Source: Flavobacterium soli DSM 19725 (lineage in GTDB: Bacteria; Bacteroidota; Bacteroidia; Flavobacteriales; Flavobacteriaceae). Taken from it: 64,000 bases of DNA. Each line of letters opens with the position of its first letter. Within the stretch, counting starts at the first letter, position 1. Where the stretch lies: positions 1-64,000 of the forward strand of contig NZ_AUGO01000009.1 in the NCBI RefSeq assembly GCF_000422705.1, read 5' to 3'. Of this stretch, positions 1-6,606 are shown piece by piece. The position numbers were made by a program, and so were the translations under genes. A model generated the notes under the pieces. That model saw nothing but the letters and a program-made list of their open reading frames with translations, was not told the DNA's origin and searched no databases.

Positions 1-28
1 CTCGAAAAATCCGTTGTTTTGCGGGTGG

Positions 29-60
29 CAAAGATAGAATCCTTTTCCGAATCTCGCAAA
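29..60 (-). promoter_or_regulatory. Leftward strong promoter, proximal (P2)
   Basis: Read on the minus strand, TTTG (57-60) is followed after exactly 20 bases by TATCTTTG (29-36). This matches the Bacteroidota promoter TTTG-N19-21-TAnnTTTG. The start-site region reads CCACCCGC, a GC-rich beginning typical of stable-RNA promoters in this phylum. The gene it drives lies left of the window; an rRNA or tRNA operon is my inference. Confidence 0.7.
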
Positions 61-128
61 TCTTTTTTTAGATTTTTTCCTGATCTTTTTCCAGTACCTG
101 TATAAGAACTTCGCCTTGAATGCGGGTG

Positions 129-158
129 CAAAAGTACACAAGATTTCCATTCCCGCAA
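129..158 (-). promoter_or_regulatory. Leftward strong promoter, distal (P1)
   Basis: On the minus strand TTG (156-158) is followed after 19 bases by TACTTTTG (129-136) and then CACCCGCA. It has the same architecture and the same CACCCGC start region as the promoter 100 bases further left, so the two form a tandem pair pointing out of the window. Tandem promoters of this kind usually drive rRNA operons. Confidence 0.7.
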
Positions 159-385
159 GCTTTAATTCATCTTTTTTTGAAGGTTTTTTTCAAATCACTG
201 GAAACGTGAATATTGAATAGCAAAGTTTTTTCAACCACAGCACTCTTGAAATGCCTTACACCTTCCCTTGGCTTGAAAAATAACCGCAAAACGTGATGCG
301 AATGAAATAAAACCCGAAGCCAGAAGCAAAATTTAGCAGGCCTGCATACCGTGAAAGCTTCCAAAAATGCCTTTTGTTTGCCAAA
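159..385. other. Gene-free stretch upstream of the tandem promoters
   Basis: No convincing gene is present. A 78-codon open frame on the minus strand (167-403) exists, but it has no recognisable domain and an odd Phe/Lys/Arg-rich composition. Transcripts from the two leftward promoters would not include it. The only structure noted is the 10-bp palindrome GCAGGCCTGC at 336-345. The stretch may be an upstream activating region for the promoters; that is speculation. Confidence 0.4.
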
Positions 386-495
386 TAGCCCCGATGGTGA
401 CATTGTTTGAGCTCTTGCAACTGCCGTCAGAGCTGTTGCAAAGCGAGTGGCACCAGCGGGAATATGGAATTATTCGAAGCCGGAAGATTCGCTAC
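386..495 (+). repeat. Dispersed structured intergenic element, copy A
   Basis: It begins TAGCCCCGATGG and ends AGCGGGAA...GATTCGCTAC, the same left and right ends as three other intergenic copies in this window. Between them lies a hairpin whose stem includes TTGCAAC (415-421) and GTTGCAA (435-441), flanked by further partial pairing. It belongs with copy D by its longer right arm. It sits beyond the 3' end of the DUF4294 gene. Confidence 0.6.
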
Positions 496-500
496 CAATG

Positions 501-519
501 AAATTATACATTATATATA
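501..519. repeat. 19-bp direct repeat, left copy
   Basis: The sequence AAATTATACATTATATATA occurs here and, identically and in the same orientation, at 1264-1282. The two copies bracket the DUF4294 gene exactly. AT-richness raises the chance of coincidence, but a 19-base exact match on both sides of one gene is notable. Confidence 0.6.
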
Positions 520-556
520 GGTATGAAATTATAGTAACTATATATATTGTATGTGT

Positions 557-1240
557 TTAATCTTTTTGCTCTTTTGGCTTTGAAAGCTTTTCTATCCAAT
601 AATCCGATACATCATCGTAGTCTATAGGAAAAGCTGGTTGCTGTTCTACAAGGCGTTTGTTTTTGAAAGCTCTCATGAGTATTGTTTCAATAAGATAGTC
701 TTCGTTCACTTTCATTGGATCATACTCAGTCTTGATATCAATATCAAAAAGCTTAGCCGTGGTGTTGGACCAAAATGCTTTCCAACCTGATTTTAGATTC
801 TTTATTAAATCGAAAGTGGTACTTCCTGTTTGACGATGGATCAGTTTTACTAAAATTTGACCATCTTTTCTTGAAAGTTTTTTGAGTTGTTCTTCGAATT
901 CTTCGGTAATATATTTTTCAGTTATCTTAAAATATTTTTTCTTTTCCTTGTTTGTTTTAAGGCTAGCCATTCCTTTGTTGAGTTGGGTAAGTCTTTCAGA
1001 TGCTGTTTTTGCGTAAGGGTACACCTTATATACTCTTCGTTGTAGTATAAGAAATCTTTTTTTTGCGGCTTCGTCTATTTTTATTTGGTTGGGGTTGATG
1101 ATGACTTCTTCTAATTGAATTGGTTCACCTAGCAAAGTATCTTTTTCTTTGAGATAATCATCGCGTTTATCTTCTTGGGCATAAGTTATTGTTGAAAAAG
1201 ATAATACCATTATAAAGAAGATACTTTTTATAAGTTTCAT
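557..1240 (-). CDS. DUF4294 family exported protein
   Basis: This 227-residue protein begins with a clear Sec signal peptide (residues 1-21, hydrophobic core ending TYAQ), so it is probably periplasmic. The mature part is rich in Lys and Glu and includes a segment reading FLILQRRVYKVYPYAKTA that I recognise from DUF4294 proteins of Bacteroidota. The function is unknown. It is divergent from the M42 peptidase gene with 84 bases between the starts, and this pairing recurs in flavobacteria. Start chosen: the ATG directly before KLIKSIFF, which gives a normal signal peptide. No catalytic motif is visible. Confidence 0.8.
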   Translation of the reverse strand: MKLIKSIFFIMVLSFSTITYAQEDKRDDYLKEKDTLLGEPIQLEEVIINPNQIKIDEAAKKRFLILQRRVYKVYPYAKTASERLTQLNKGMASLKTNKEKKKYFKITEKYITEEFEEQLKKLSRKDGQILVKLIHRQTGSTTFDLIKNLKSGWKAFWSNTTAKLFDIDIKTEYDPMKVNEDYLIETILMRAFKNKRLVEQQPAFPIDYDDVSDYWIEKLSKPKEQKD

Positions 1241-1261
1241 TGTTTTGAAAATTTATTAGGT

Positions 1262-1269
1262 CAAAATTA
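1262..1269 (-). promoter_or_regulatory. -7 box of DUF4294 gene
   Basis: Minus-strand TAATTTTG matches TAnnTTTG and lies 22 bases before the start codon. The right copy of the 19-bp repeat overlaps its upstream flank. No TTTG lies at the ideal distance upstream. Confidence 0.4.
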
Positions 1270-1282
1270 TACATTATATATA
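1264..1282. repeat. 19-bp direct repeat, right copy
   Basis: Identical to 501-519. It overlaps the likely promoter of the DUF4294 gene, so this copy may simply be promoter DNA and the left copy a duplicate of it. Confidence 0.6.
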
Positions 1283-1324
1283 CAAGTGTAATGCCAAATT
1301 AATAAATTAGCAAAAAAAATATTT

Positions 1325-2413
1325 ATGAGTACAAAATCGATATTAAAAAAATCATCGCTTACTTTTTTAGAGGAATATTTAAACAATGCTTCTCCAACAG
1401 GATTTGAAGCTGAGGGACAAAAAATTTGGATGAATTATTTAAAACCTTATGTGGATACTTTTATAACGGATACTTATGGAACTGCCGTTGGGGTGATTAA
1501 TCCAGATGCTCCTTATAAGGTAGTAATTGAAGGTCATGCTGATGAAATTTCTTGGTATGTGAATTATATTACTGAAAACGGATTGATTTATGTAATCAGA
1601 AATGGAGGTTCAGACCATCAGATTGCTCCATCAAAAAGAGTCAATATTCATACAAAAAAGGGAATTGTTAAAGGGATTTTTGGATGGCCAGCGATCCATA
1701 CTCGAAATAGAGATAAGGAGGAAAGCCCTAAAATTGATAATTTGTTTATAGATATTGGATGTGAAACGAAGGAACAAGTTGAGGCAAAAGGAGTTCATGT
1801 GGGTTGTGTTATCACCTATCCAGATGAATTCATGATTATGAACGATGATAAATTTGTATGTCGTGCAATTGACAATCGAATGGGTGGATTTATGATTGCA
1901 GAAGTAGCTCGTTTATTGCATGAAAATAAAAAGAAATTACCTTTTGGTTTATATATTACGAATGCTGTTCAAGAGGAAGTTGGACTTCGAGGTGCCGAAA
2001 TGATTACCAAAACCATCAAACCAAATGTTGCCATCGTGACGGATGTTTGTCATGACACCACTACTCCAATGATAAATAAAAAGATTGAAGGTGAAATTCA
2101 AATTGGTAAAGGTCCGGTAATTACCTATGCTCCAGCGGTTCAAAATAACCTAAGAGATTTAATTATTGAAAGTGCCGAAGCTAAAAAAATTCCTTTTCAA
2201 CGATTAGCTTCTTCACGAGTTACTGGAACCGATACTGATGCTTTCGCGTATAGTAATGGCGGTGTTGCCTCTGCCTTGATTTCCTTGCCGTTACGGTACA
2301 TGCACACAACCGTTGAAATGGTGCATCGAGAGGATGTTGAAAACGTGATTAAATTAATTTATGAAACGCTGTTGACTATTAAGAATGAGGAAACTTTTTC
2401 TTACTTCAAATAA
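1325..2413 (+). CDS. M42 family metallo-aminopeptidase
   Basis: A 362-residue cytoplasmic metallopeptidase of the M42 family (glutamyl aminopeptidase / TET / FrvX type), which removes N-terminal residues from peptides using two metal ions. The expected ligands are visible in order: His in EGHADE (about 71), Asp in RAIDNRMGG (about 182), the Glu pair in VQEEVGLRGA (about 217), Asp in VTDVCHD (about 240) and His in RYMHTTVE (about 326). The length is normal for the family. There is no signal peptide. The gene is divergent from the DUF4294 gene and is followed by a terminator hairpin. The exact substrate cannot be told; some members were once called endoglucanases, which I would not follow. Confidence 0.92.
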   Translation: MSTKSILKKSSLTFLEEYLNNASPTGFEAEGQKIWMNYLKPYVDTFITDTYGTAVGVINPDAPYKVVIEGHADEISWYVNYITENGLIYVIRNGGSDHQIAPSKRVNIHTKKGIVKGIFGWPAIHTRNRDKEESPKIDNLFIDIGCETKEQVEAKGVHVGCVITYPDEFMIMNDDKFVCRAIDNRMGGFMIAEVARLLHENKKKLPFGLYITNAVQEEVGLRGAEMITKTIKPNVAIVTDVCHDTTTPMINKKIEGEIQIGKGPVITYAPAVQNNLRDLIIESAEAKKIPFQRLASSRVTGTDTDAFAYSNGGVASALISLPLRYMHTTVEMVHREDVENVIKLIYETLLTIKNEETFSYFK

Positions 2414-2417
2414 AAAC

Positions 2418-2454
2418 AAAGGGGATTTGATCATTTTGATTGGCCCCTTTTTTT
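2418..2454. terminator. Terminator between convergent genes
   Basis: AAAGGGG (2418-2424) pairs with CCCCTTT (2444-2450) around a 19-base loop that can itself pair, followed by a T run. It lies between the M42 gene and the facing lipoprotein gene, and by its T run mainly serves the plus strand. Confidence 0.75.
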
Positions 2455-2893
2455 ATCTCTCATTTTTAAATTCAAATGACCAAGTAGGACTGATACCATT
2501 TTTAAGCCTACCTGTTTTGGTTGTTGTAACTTGAGAATTAGTTATTACTTTTAACGCATAATCAGCGGAAACATTCTCACTTTTTTCAGATCCGTAATAT
2601 TCTATCCAATACTTGTAAACTCCCGATGGAGCCGTTGCTTTTGTCCAAAAAATACTTTCATGAGATGCAGACAAACACTCTTTTCCTAAACATTCCGTTT
2701 CCATGATTCCACCATCATCTGCTAGATTTCCATAAAAAATAATTGATCCATTTGGTGTTTGTACATATAAATCTAAATCTACATTTTCAGCATTTGTAAA
2801 ATCCAAAGTAAATCGAATTTCTCCATCTTCATTGTTATTGGTAGAAAAAATATCGAACTCGTCATTATGATTGCAGGAATACTGCAGCATCAT
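2453..2893 (-). CDS. Small lipoprotein, signal peptide apparently out of frame
   Basis: An unrecognised 146-residue protein with beta-rich text. The segment VDLDLYVQTPNG, followed by an aromatic YWIEYYG strand, resembles secreted pre-peptidase or DUF2135-like beta-sandwich domains; this is a weak resemblance. Starting at the ATG at 2893 gives MMLQYSCN, the tail of a lipobox without a signal peptide. An ATG at 2934, followed by eight A residues, would supply a full lipoprotein signal (MKKKQLLYWSIFLC then MMLQYSC) if the run had nine A. So the gene may be frameshifted, phase-variable or read by slippage on the A tract. No promoter was recognised. Confidence 0.6.
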   Translation of the reverse strand: MMLQYSCNHNDEFDIFSTNNNEDGEIRFTLDFTNAENVDLDLYVQTPNGSIIFYGNLADDGGIMETECLGKECLSASHESIFWTKATAPSGVYKYWIEYYGSEKSENVSADYALKVITNSQVTTTKTGRLKNGISPTWSFEFKNER

Positions 2894-3152
2894 ACATAAA
2901 AAAATACTCCAATACAGCAGTTGTTTTTTTTCATCTCTTAAAGAATAGTTTTACGCTTCAAACTTATAAAGAAACAGTAAACTGAAAAATAACTACAAAT
3001 GGGTATTTTGAAAACTATTCAATTTATAAACGAAATACAATACTGAAGATTTTTGACCATTATTTTTTAGAATTATCCAAAATCATCACATTATTACTAC
3101 CAAATCATCAAATTTTCAAATAGACTATTTTCAAAATAAACTTTTATACAAC

Positions 3153-3160
3153 TATATTTG
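3153..3160 (+). promoter_or_regulatory. -7 box of serine dehydratase gene
   Basis: TATATTTG is a perfect TAnnTTTG box. Transcription would begin around 3166-3168. This favours the ATG at 3183 over the one at 3174 as the translation start. Confidence 0.6.
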
Positions 3161-3182
3161 CGGTATTAAAATTATGATTGCT

Positions 3183-4610
3183 ATGGAAGAATGTATTTCT
3201 GTTTTTGATATGCTTAAAATTGGTGTCGGGCCTTCTAGCTCACATACACTGGGACCTTGGCGTGCCGCTGAACGTTTTTTGGCAGAATTAAGAGAAGAAA
3301 AATTACTTCAAAATATAGAAAGAGTAAAAGTCGATTTATATGGTTCACTTTCCTTGACGGGAAAAGGACATGCTACTGATTTAGCTGTAATGCTTGGTTT
3401 GAGCGGTCAGGATCCTGAATATATTCCGATTCAAAATATTGATGGTATCATCAAATCTATCGAAAACAAGAACGAAATCAATCTTGACAACGAAATTATT
3501 GTCCCTTTCTTTTTTCTTCAAGATATTGTATTTAATAAAAATTTCCTTCCTTTTCATGCAAATGGGCTCACTTTTACAGCTTATACAAAGGATGAAAAAG
3601 AATATGCCTCTACCTTCTACTCTATTGGTGGTGGTTTTGTGGTGAAAGAAGAACGTGTAAATGCGAAAAAGAAAATCGAAATCAAATGTGCTTTTCCTTT
3701 TCCGATTCAAAATGCGGTTGAACTACTAGAGTATACAATTACCGAAAACAAAAGCATTTCTGAAATCGTATATGAAAATGAAAAATCGATGCGTTCTGAA
3801 GAAGATATTCATAGCGAATTGATGCGAATTTGGAACACAATGCTCGAATGTATGTATATTGGCTGTCATTCCGAAGGCATTCTTCCTGGCGGATTAAACG
3901 TTCGCCGTCGTGCTTTTGACATGCATCAGAATCTGATTGGTTTAGCCAATTACAGCAATCCGCAAGAATGGCTTGAATGTATTAGAAAAACTGAAGTAAA
4001 ATTTCGTCAGATTCTAAAATGGGTAAGCTGTTTTGCTTTGGCAGTTAATGAAGTTAATGCGGCTCTAGGCCGAGTTGTAACAGCTCCAACCAACGGAAGT
4101 GCTGGTGTTATTCCTGCCGTTTTGATGTATTATATGGTAATTGAAAACCATCAAGCAACCGAAAAAGAAATCAAGCAATTCCTAATGGTTGCCGGAGAAA
4201 TTGGAAGTATTTTCAAAAAAGGTGCTACCATTTCTGCAGCTATGGGAGGTTGTCAAGCAGAAATTGGCGTTTCATCAGCAATGGCTGCTGCAGCTTTGTG
4301 TGAATTAATGGGTGGAAAACCCGCCCAAGTTTTGATGGCTGCAGAAATTGCAATGGAACATCATTTGGGCTTGACCTGTGATCCAATTGGCGGTTTGGTG
4401 CAAATTCCATGTATTGAACGAAACACCATGGGTGCTATTAAAGCCATAAATGCTGCCGAATTGGCTCTGGAAACCGATCCTAAAAATGCAAAAGTTCCTT
4501 TGGATAAAGTGATCAATACGATGTGGGAAACCGCAAAAGATATGAATACGAAGTACAAAGAAACTTCTGAAGGTGGTTTGGCAATTAGTGTGAATATGGC
4601 CGATTGCTAA
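3183..4610 (+). CDS. sdaA: L-serine ammonia-lyase (serine dehydratase), Fe-S type
   Basis: This enzyme deaminates L-serine to pyruvate and ammonia (EC 4.3.1.17) in the cytoplasm. The N-terminal beta-chain domain has the serine-binding [13 protein letters not shown] motif (about residues 15-27). The C-terminal alpha-chain domain carries [17 protein letters not shown] and the cysteines expected to hold the 4Fe-4S cluster: [17 protein letters not shown] and IPCIERN. The two chains are fused in one protein of about 475 residues, as in most Gram-negatives. An ATG three codons upstream (3174) is possible, but [11 protein letters not shown] from 3183 fits relatives and the promoter better. The next gene starts 37 bases downstream, so co-transcription with the response regulator is possible. 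Confidence 0.95.
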   Translation: MEECISVFDMLKIGVGPSSSHTLGPWRAAERFLAELREEKLLQNIERVKVDLYGSLSLTGKGHATDLAVMLGLSGQDPEYIPIQNIDGIIKSIENKNEINLDNEIIVPFFFLQDIVFNKNFLPFHANGLTFTAYTKDEKEYASTFYSIGGGFVVKEERVNAKKKIEIKCAFPFPIQNAVELLEYTITENKSISEIVYENEKSMRSEEDIHSELMRIWNTMLECMYIGCHSEGILPGGLNVRRRAFDMHQNLIGLANYSNPQEWLECIRKTEVKFRQILKWVSCFALAVNEVNAALGRVVTAPTNGSAGVIPAVLMYYMVIENHQATEKEIKQFLMVAGEIGSIFKKGATISAAMGGCQAEIGVSSAMAAAALCELMGGKPAQVLMAAEIAMEHHLGLTCDPIGGLVQIPCIERNTMGAIKAINAAELALETDPKNAKVPLDKVINTMWETAKDMNTKYKETSEGGLAISVNMADC

Positions 4611-4647
4611 AACTACTCCTTATTATATAGACGTAAAATCTTTTACA

Positions 4648-5985
4648 TTGAAAAATATCCTCATCATTGACGACGAAGAAAAACTTCGCGGACTTCTGGC
4701 TCGAATCGTAAAATCGGAAGGTTTTGACGTGATTGAAGCTGGCGATTTAAAATTGGGGTTCAAGAAATTAGAACAAAATGACATTGATGTGGTTTTGTGT
4801 GATGTAAAGCTTCCCGACGGAAATGGTGTAGATTTTCTTGAAAAAATCAAGTCGAATTTTCCTTTAGTCGAAGTGATTCTATTGACCGCTTTTGGTAAAA
4901 TTGCCGATGGTGTTCAAGCCATGAAAAACGGTGCTTTCGATTATATCGTTAAAGGCGACGACAATGATAAGATCATTCCGCTTTTGTATAAAGCTATTGA
5001 TAAATCGCAATTGCAGAAGAAAGTTCAGCAACTCGAAAAACGTATTTCCGATAAATATTCCTTTGATACTATCATCGGAAAATCAAAAGCATTGGAGCAA
5101 ATCATTGATTTATCAAAAAAAGTAGCCAAAACCGATTCAACCGTTTTATTGACAGGCGAAACCGGAACTGGAAAAGAAGTTTTTGCACAGGCAATTCACG
5201 AAAACAGCAATCGTGTCGGAAAATCTTTCGTTGCCCTAAATTGCAGTACGTTTAGCAAGGAAATTCTGGAAAGCGAACTTTTTGGACACAAACAAGGTGC
5301 TTTTACTGGAGCTTTAAAAGATAAAAAAGGTTTTATAGAAGAAGCCAATGGTGGCACATTATTTTTGGATGAAATTGGAGAAATGCCAATCGATTTACAA
5401 GCCAAATTACTTCGAGTTTTAGAAACCAACGAATATATTCCAGTTGGAGATACTACTCCAAAAAAATCAAGTTTTCGATTAATTGCAGCAACCAACCGAG
5501 ATTTAAAAACCGAAAGCGAGAACCATAATTTCCGTTCGGATTTGTATTTTCGGTTGAATATTTTCGAAATTATAATTCCACCATTACGTGAACGAATAAA
5601 AGATATTTCGCCCTTGACGAGTTATTTTGTCAAGCAATTTTCAGCGAAAACCAATAAAAAAGAACTTCAAATATCGAATGATTTTCTTCAAAAACTAGAA
5701 GCTTATCATTGGCCAGGTAATGTTCGTGAGTTAAAAAACATCATAGAGCGTTCCGTGATTTTAGCTGATGAAATCTTAACATCAGATGTTTTGCCGTATG
5801 AAATGCAACACATTCAGGACAATTCTAATAAAACGATGTCGGCTTTTTCAATGCAAAGTATTGAAAAACTACATATTCAGAAAGTATTAAATTATACTAA
5901 AGGCAATAAAGCTGAAACTGCACGATTGTTAGAAATTGGGATTGCTACTTTGTATAGAAAATTAGATGAATACAATATTCATTAG
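4648..5985 (+). CDS. Sigma-54-dependent response regulator of the kdp locus
   Basis: A 445-residue NtrC-family activator. The receiver domain (1-120) has the acidic pair DD at 8-9, phospho-acceptor Asp52 in VLCDVKLPDG and a Lys near 103. The AAA+ domain has Walker A GETGTGKE (about 169), the sigma-54 contact motif GAFTGA, and GGTLFLDEIGEMP as Walker B. A Fis-type helix-turn-helix closes the protein. It starts with TTG; no better ATG lies near. Being directly upstream of kdp and paired with the KdpD-like sensor and kinase at its far end, it very likely replaces the OmpR-type KdpE found in proteobacteria. A terminator separates it from the kdp genes, so they have their own promoter. Confidence 0.9.
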   Translation: MKNILIIDDEEKLRGLLARIVKSEGFDVIEAGDLKLGFKKLEQNDIDVVLCDVKLPDGNGVDFLEKIKSNFPLVEVILLTAFGKIADGVQAMKNGAFDYIVKGDDNDKIIPLLYKAIDKSQLQKKVQQLEKRISDKYSFDTIIGKSKALEQIIDLSKKVAKTDSTVLLTGETGTGKEVFAQAIHENSNRVGKSFVALNCSTFSKEILESELFGHKQGAFTGALKDKKGFIEEANGGTLFLDEIGEMPIDLQAKLLRVLETNEYIPVGDTTPKKSSFRLIAATNRDLKTESENHNFRSDLYFRLNIFEIIIPPLRERIKDISPLTSYFVKQFSAKTNKKELQISNDFLQKLEAYHWPGNVRELKNIIERSVILADEILTSDVLPYEMQHIQDNSNKTMSAFSMQSIEKLHIQKVLNYTKGNKAETARLLEIGIATLYRKLDEYNIH

Positions 5986-6020
5986 TTATTTTTAAATTCA
6001 AATACTTCCAAAACAATAAA

Positions 6021-6046
6021 AGCCTATCATTTTGATAGGCTTTTTT
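6021..6046 (+). terminator. Terminator after the response regulator
   Basis: AGCCTATCA (6021-6029) pairs perfectly with TGATAGGCT (6033-6041) around a TTT loop and runs into six T residues: a classic intrinsic terminator. Confidence 0.9.
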
Positions 6047-6113
6047 ATACCCAATTTTTGGCACATCAATCACAAAATCAACAACCACAACACCTTACAT
6101 TATTTTTATTTTA

Positions 6114-6132
6114 TTGGAACAGCTTTTGGCAT
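6114..6132 (+). promoter_or_regulatory. Candidate sigma-54 promoter of the kdp operon
   Basis: TTGGAACAGCTTTTGGCAT resembles the sigma-54 consensus TGGCAC-N5-TTGC. The -24 GG is present, and the -12 GC follows at 11 bases instead of 10 (or GG at 10). It lies 30 bases before the first kdp-locus gene and downstream of the regulator's terminator. The neighbouring NtrC-type regulator with a GAFTGA loop makes a sigma-54 promoter expected here. A second TTGGCAC at 6058-6064 lacks a proper -12 half. Confidence 0.4.
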
Positions 6133-6161
6133 TAGGCGAATGAACATAAAAATTCATACTA

Positions 6162-6443
6162 ATGAAAAATCAGGTTACCACAATTTACAATCAAGCCGAA
6201 CGCTTTGCTGAAATTACAAAATCAGCTATCGTTTCTGGAAATATTGTAAGAGCCAAGAAATGTTTGGCTTTAGCCGAAAAATTATTTGCTACCGGAAGTT
6301 ACGAAACCAAAAATGCCATCTCGAATGTCTATGTTTTTTCGGTTTCCACTTTTATGGAACTGCGTCATTGCAGTATTTCCAATCTCTTTCCTCAATCGCT
6401 CAAGGCGGAATATCTCAAACAAATAAACACTTCCGGAGTATGA
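6162..6443 (+). CDS. Small conserved-type protein at the head of the kdp operon
   Basis: A 93-residue protein with no signal peptide or membrane segment and no family that I can name. The first half reads as two amphipathic helices (VTTIYNQAERFAEITKSA, then a Lys/Ala/Leu-rich helix around AKKCLALAEKLFATG), like a small helical-hairpin or TPR-like unit. It is the first gene after the candidate sigma-54 promoter, and its stop codon overlaps the start of the next peptide (ATGA). Translational coupling with the kdp genes suggests a regulatory or assembly role in potassium uptake; that is inference. Confidence 0.7.
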   Translation: MKNQVTTIYNQAERFAEITKSAIVSGNIVRAKKCLALAEKLFATGSYETKNAISNVYVFSVSTFMELRHCSISNLFPQSLKAEYLKQINTSGV

Positions 6444-6523
6444 TGACAATAATCCTTTTTGCAAGCGGATTGATTTTATTCGCCTTATTTTTTAAAATGA
6501 TTCAATTCTTTGAAAAAATCTAA
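6440..6523 (+). CDS. 27-residue membrane peptide of the kdp operon
   Basis: The peptide starts MMTIILFASGLILFALFFKM and ends FFEKI: one hydrophobic helix with a short charged tail. The start ATG overlaps the previous stop codon (ATGA at 6440-6443), and the next gene begins three bases after its stop. This tight packing supports real translation. It resembles KdpF in size but lacks the Pro-Glu-Lys-Phe ending, and a better KdpF follows. It may be an extra small subunit of the Kdp complex. Confidence 0.6.
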   Translation: MMTIILFASGLILFALFFKMIQFFEKI

Positions 6524-6526
6524 ATT

Positions 6527-6604
6527 ATGATACCACTTTTCATCATCGCCATAGCGGTTTTTGTTTACATCTGCTATGTTTTAATTAAACCCGAAAAATT
6601 CTAA
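6527..6604 (+). CDS. kdpF: KdpF, small subunit of the potassium-transporting ATPase
   Basis: A 25-residue single-helix peptide starting MIPLFIIAIAVFVYICYVL and ending IKPEKF. The hydrophobic helix followed by a PEKF/PERF-type end is the KdpF hallmark; KdpF stabilises the KdpABC complex in the inner membrane. It ends two bases before the kdpA start codon. Confidence 0.85.
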   Translation: MIPLFIIAIAVFVYICYVLIKPEKF

Positions 6605-6606
6605 AT

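Noticed and set aside
167..403. 78-codon open frame on the minus strand in the left-edge gap
   Set aside because: No domain, odd composition and overlap with repeat copy A. The nearby promoters start downstream of it, so it would not be transcribed by them.
3381..3710. 109-codon frame opposite the serine dehydratase gene
   Set aside because: Antisense shadow of a strongly conserved enzyme gene, with low-complexity Phe/Lys text.
6260..6523. Long version (87 codons) of the frame containing the 27-residue peptide
   Set aside because: Its first 60 codons overlap the 93-residue gene out of frame and read as nonsense. Only the last part from the ATG at 6440 looks like a real peptide.
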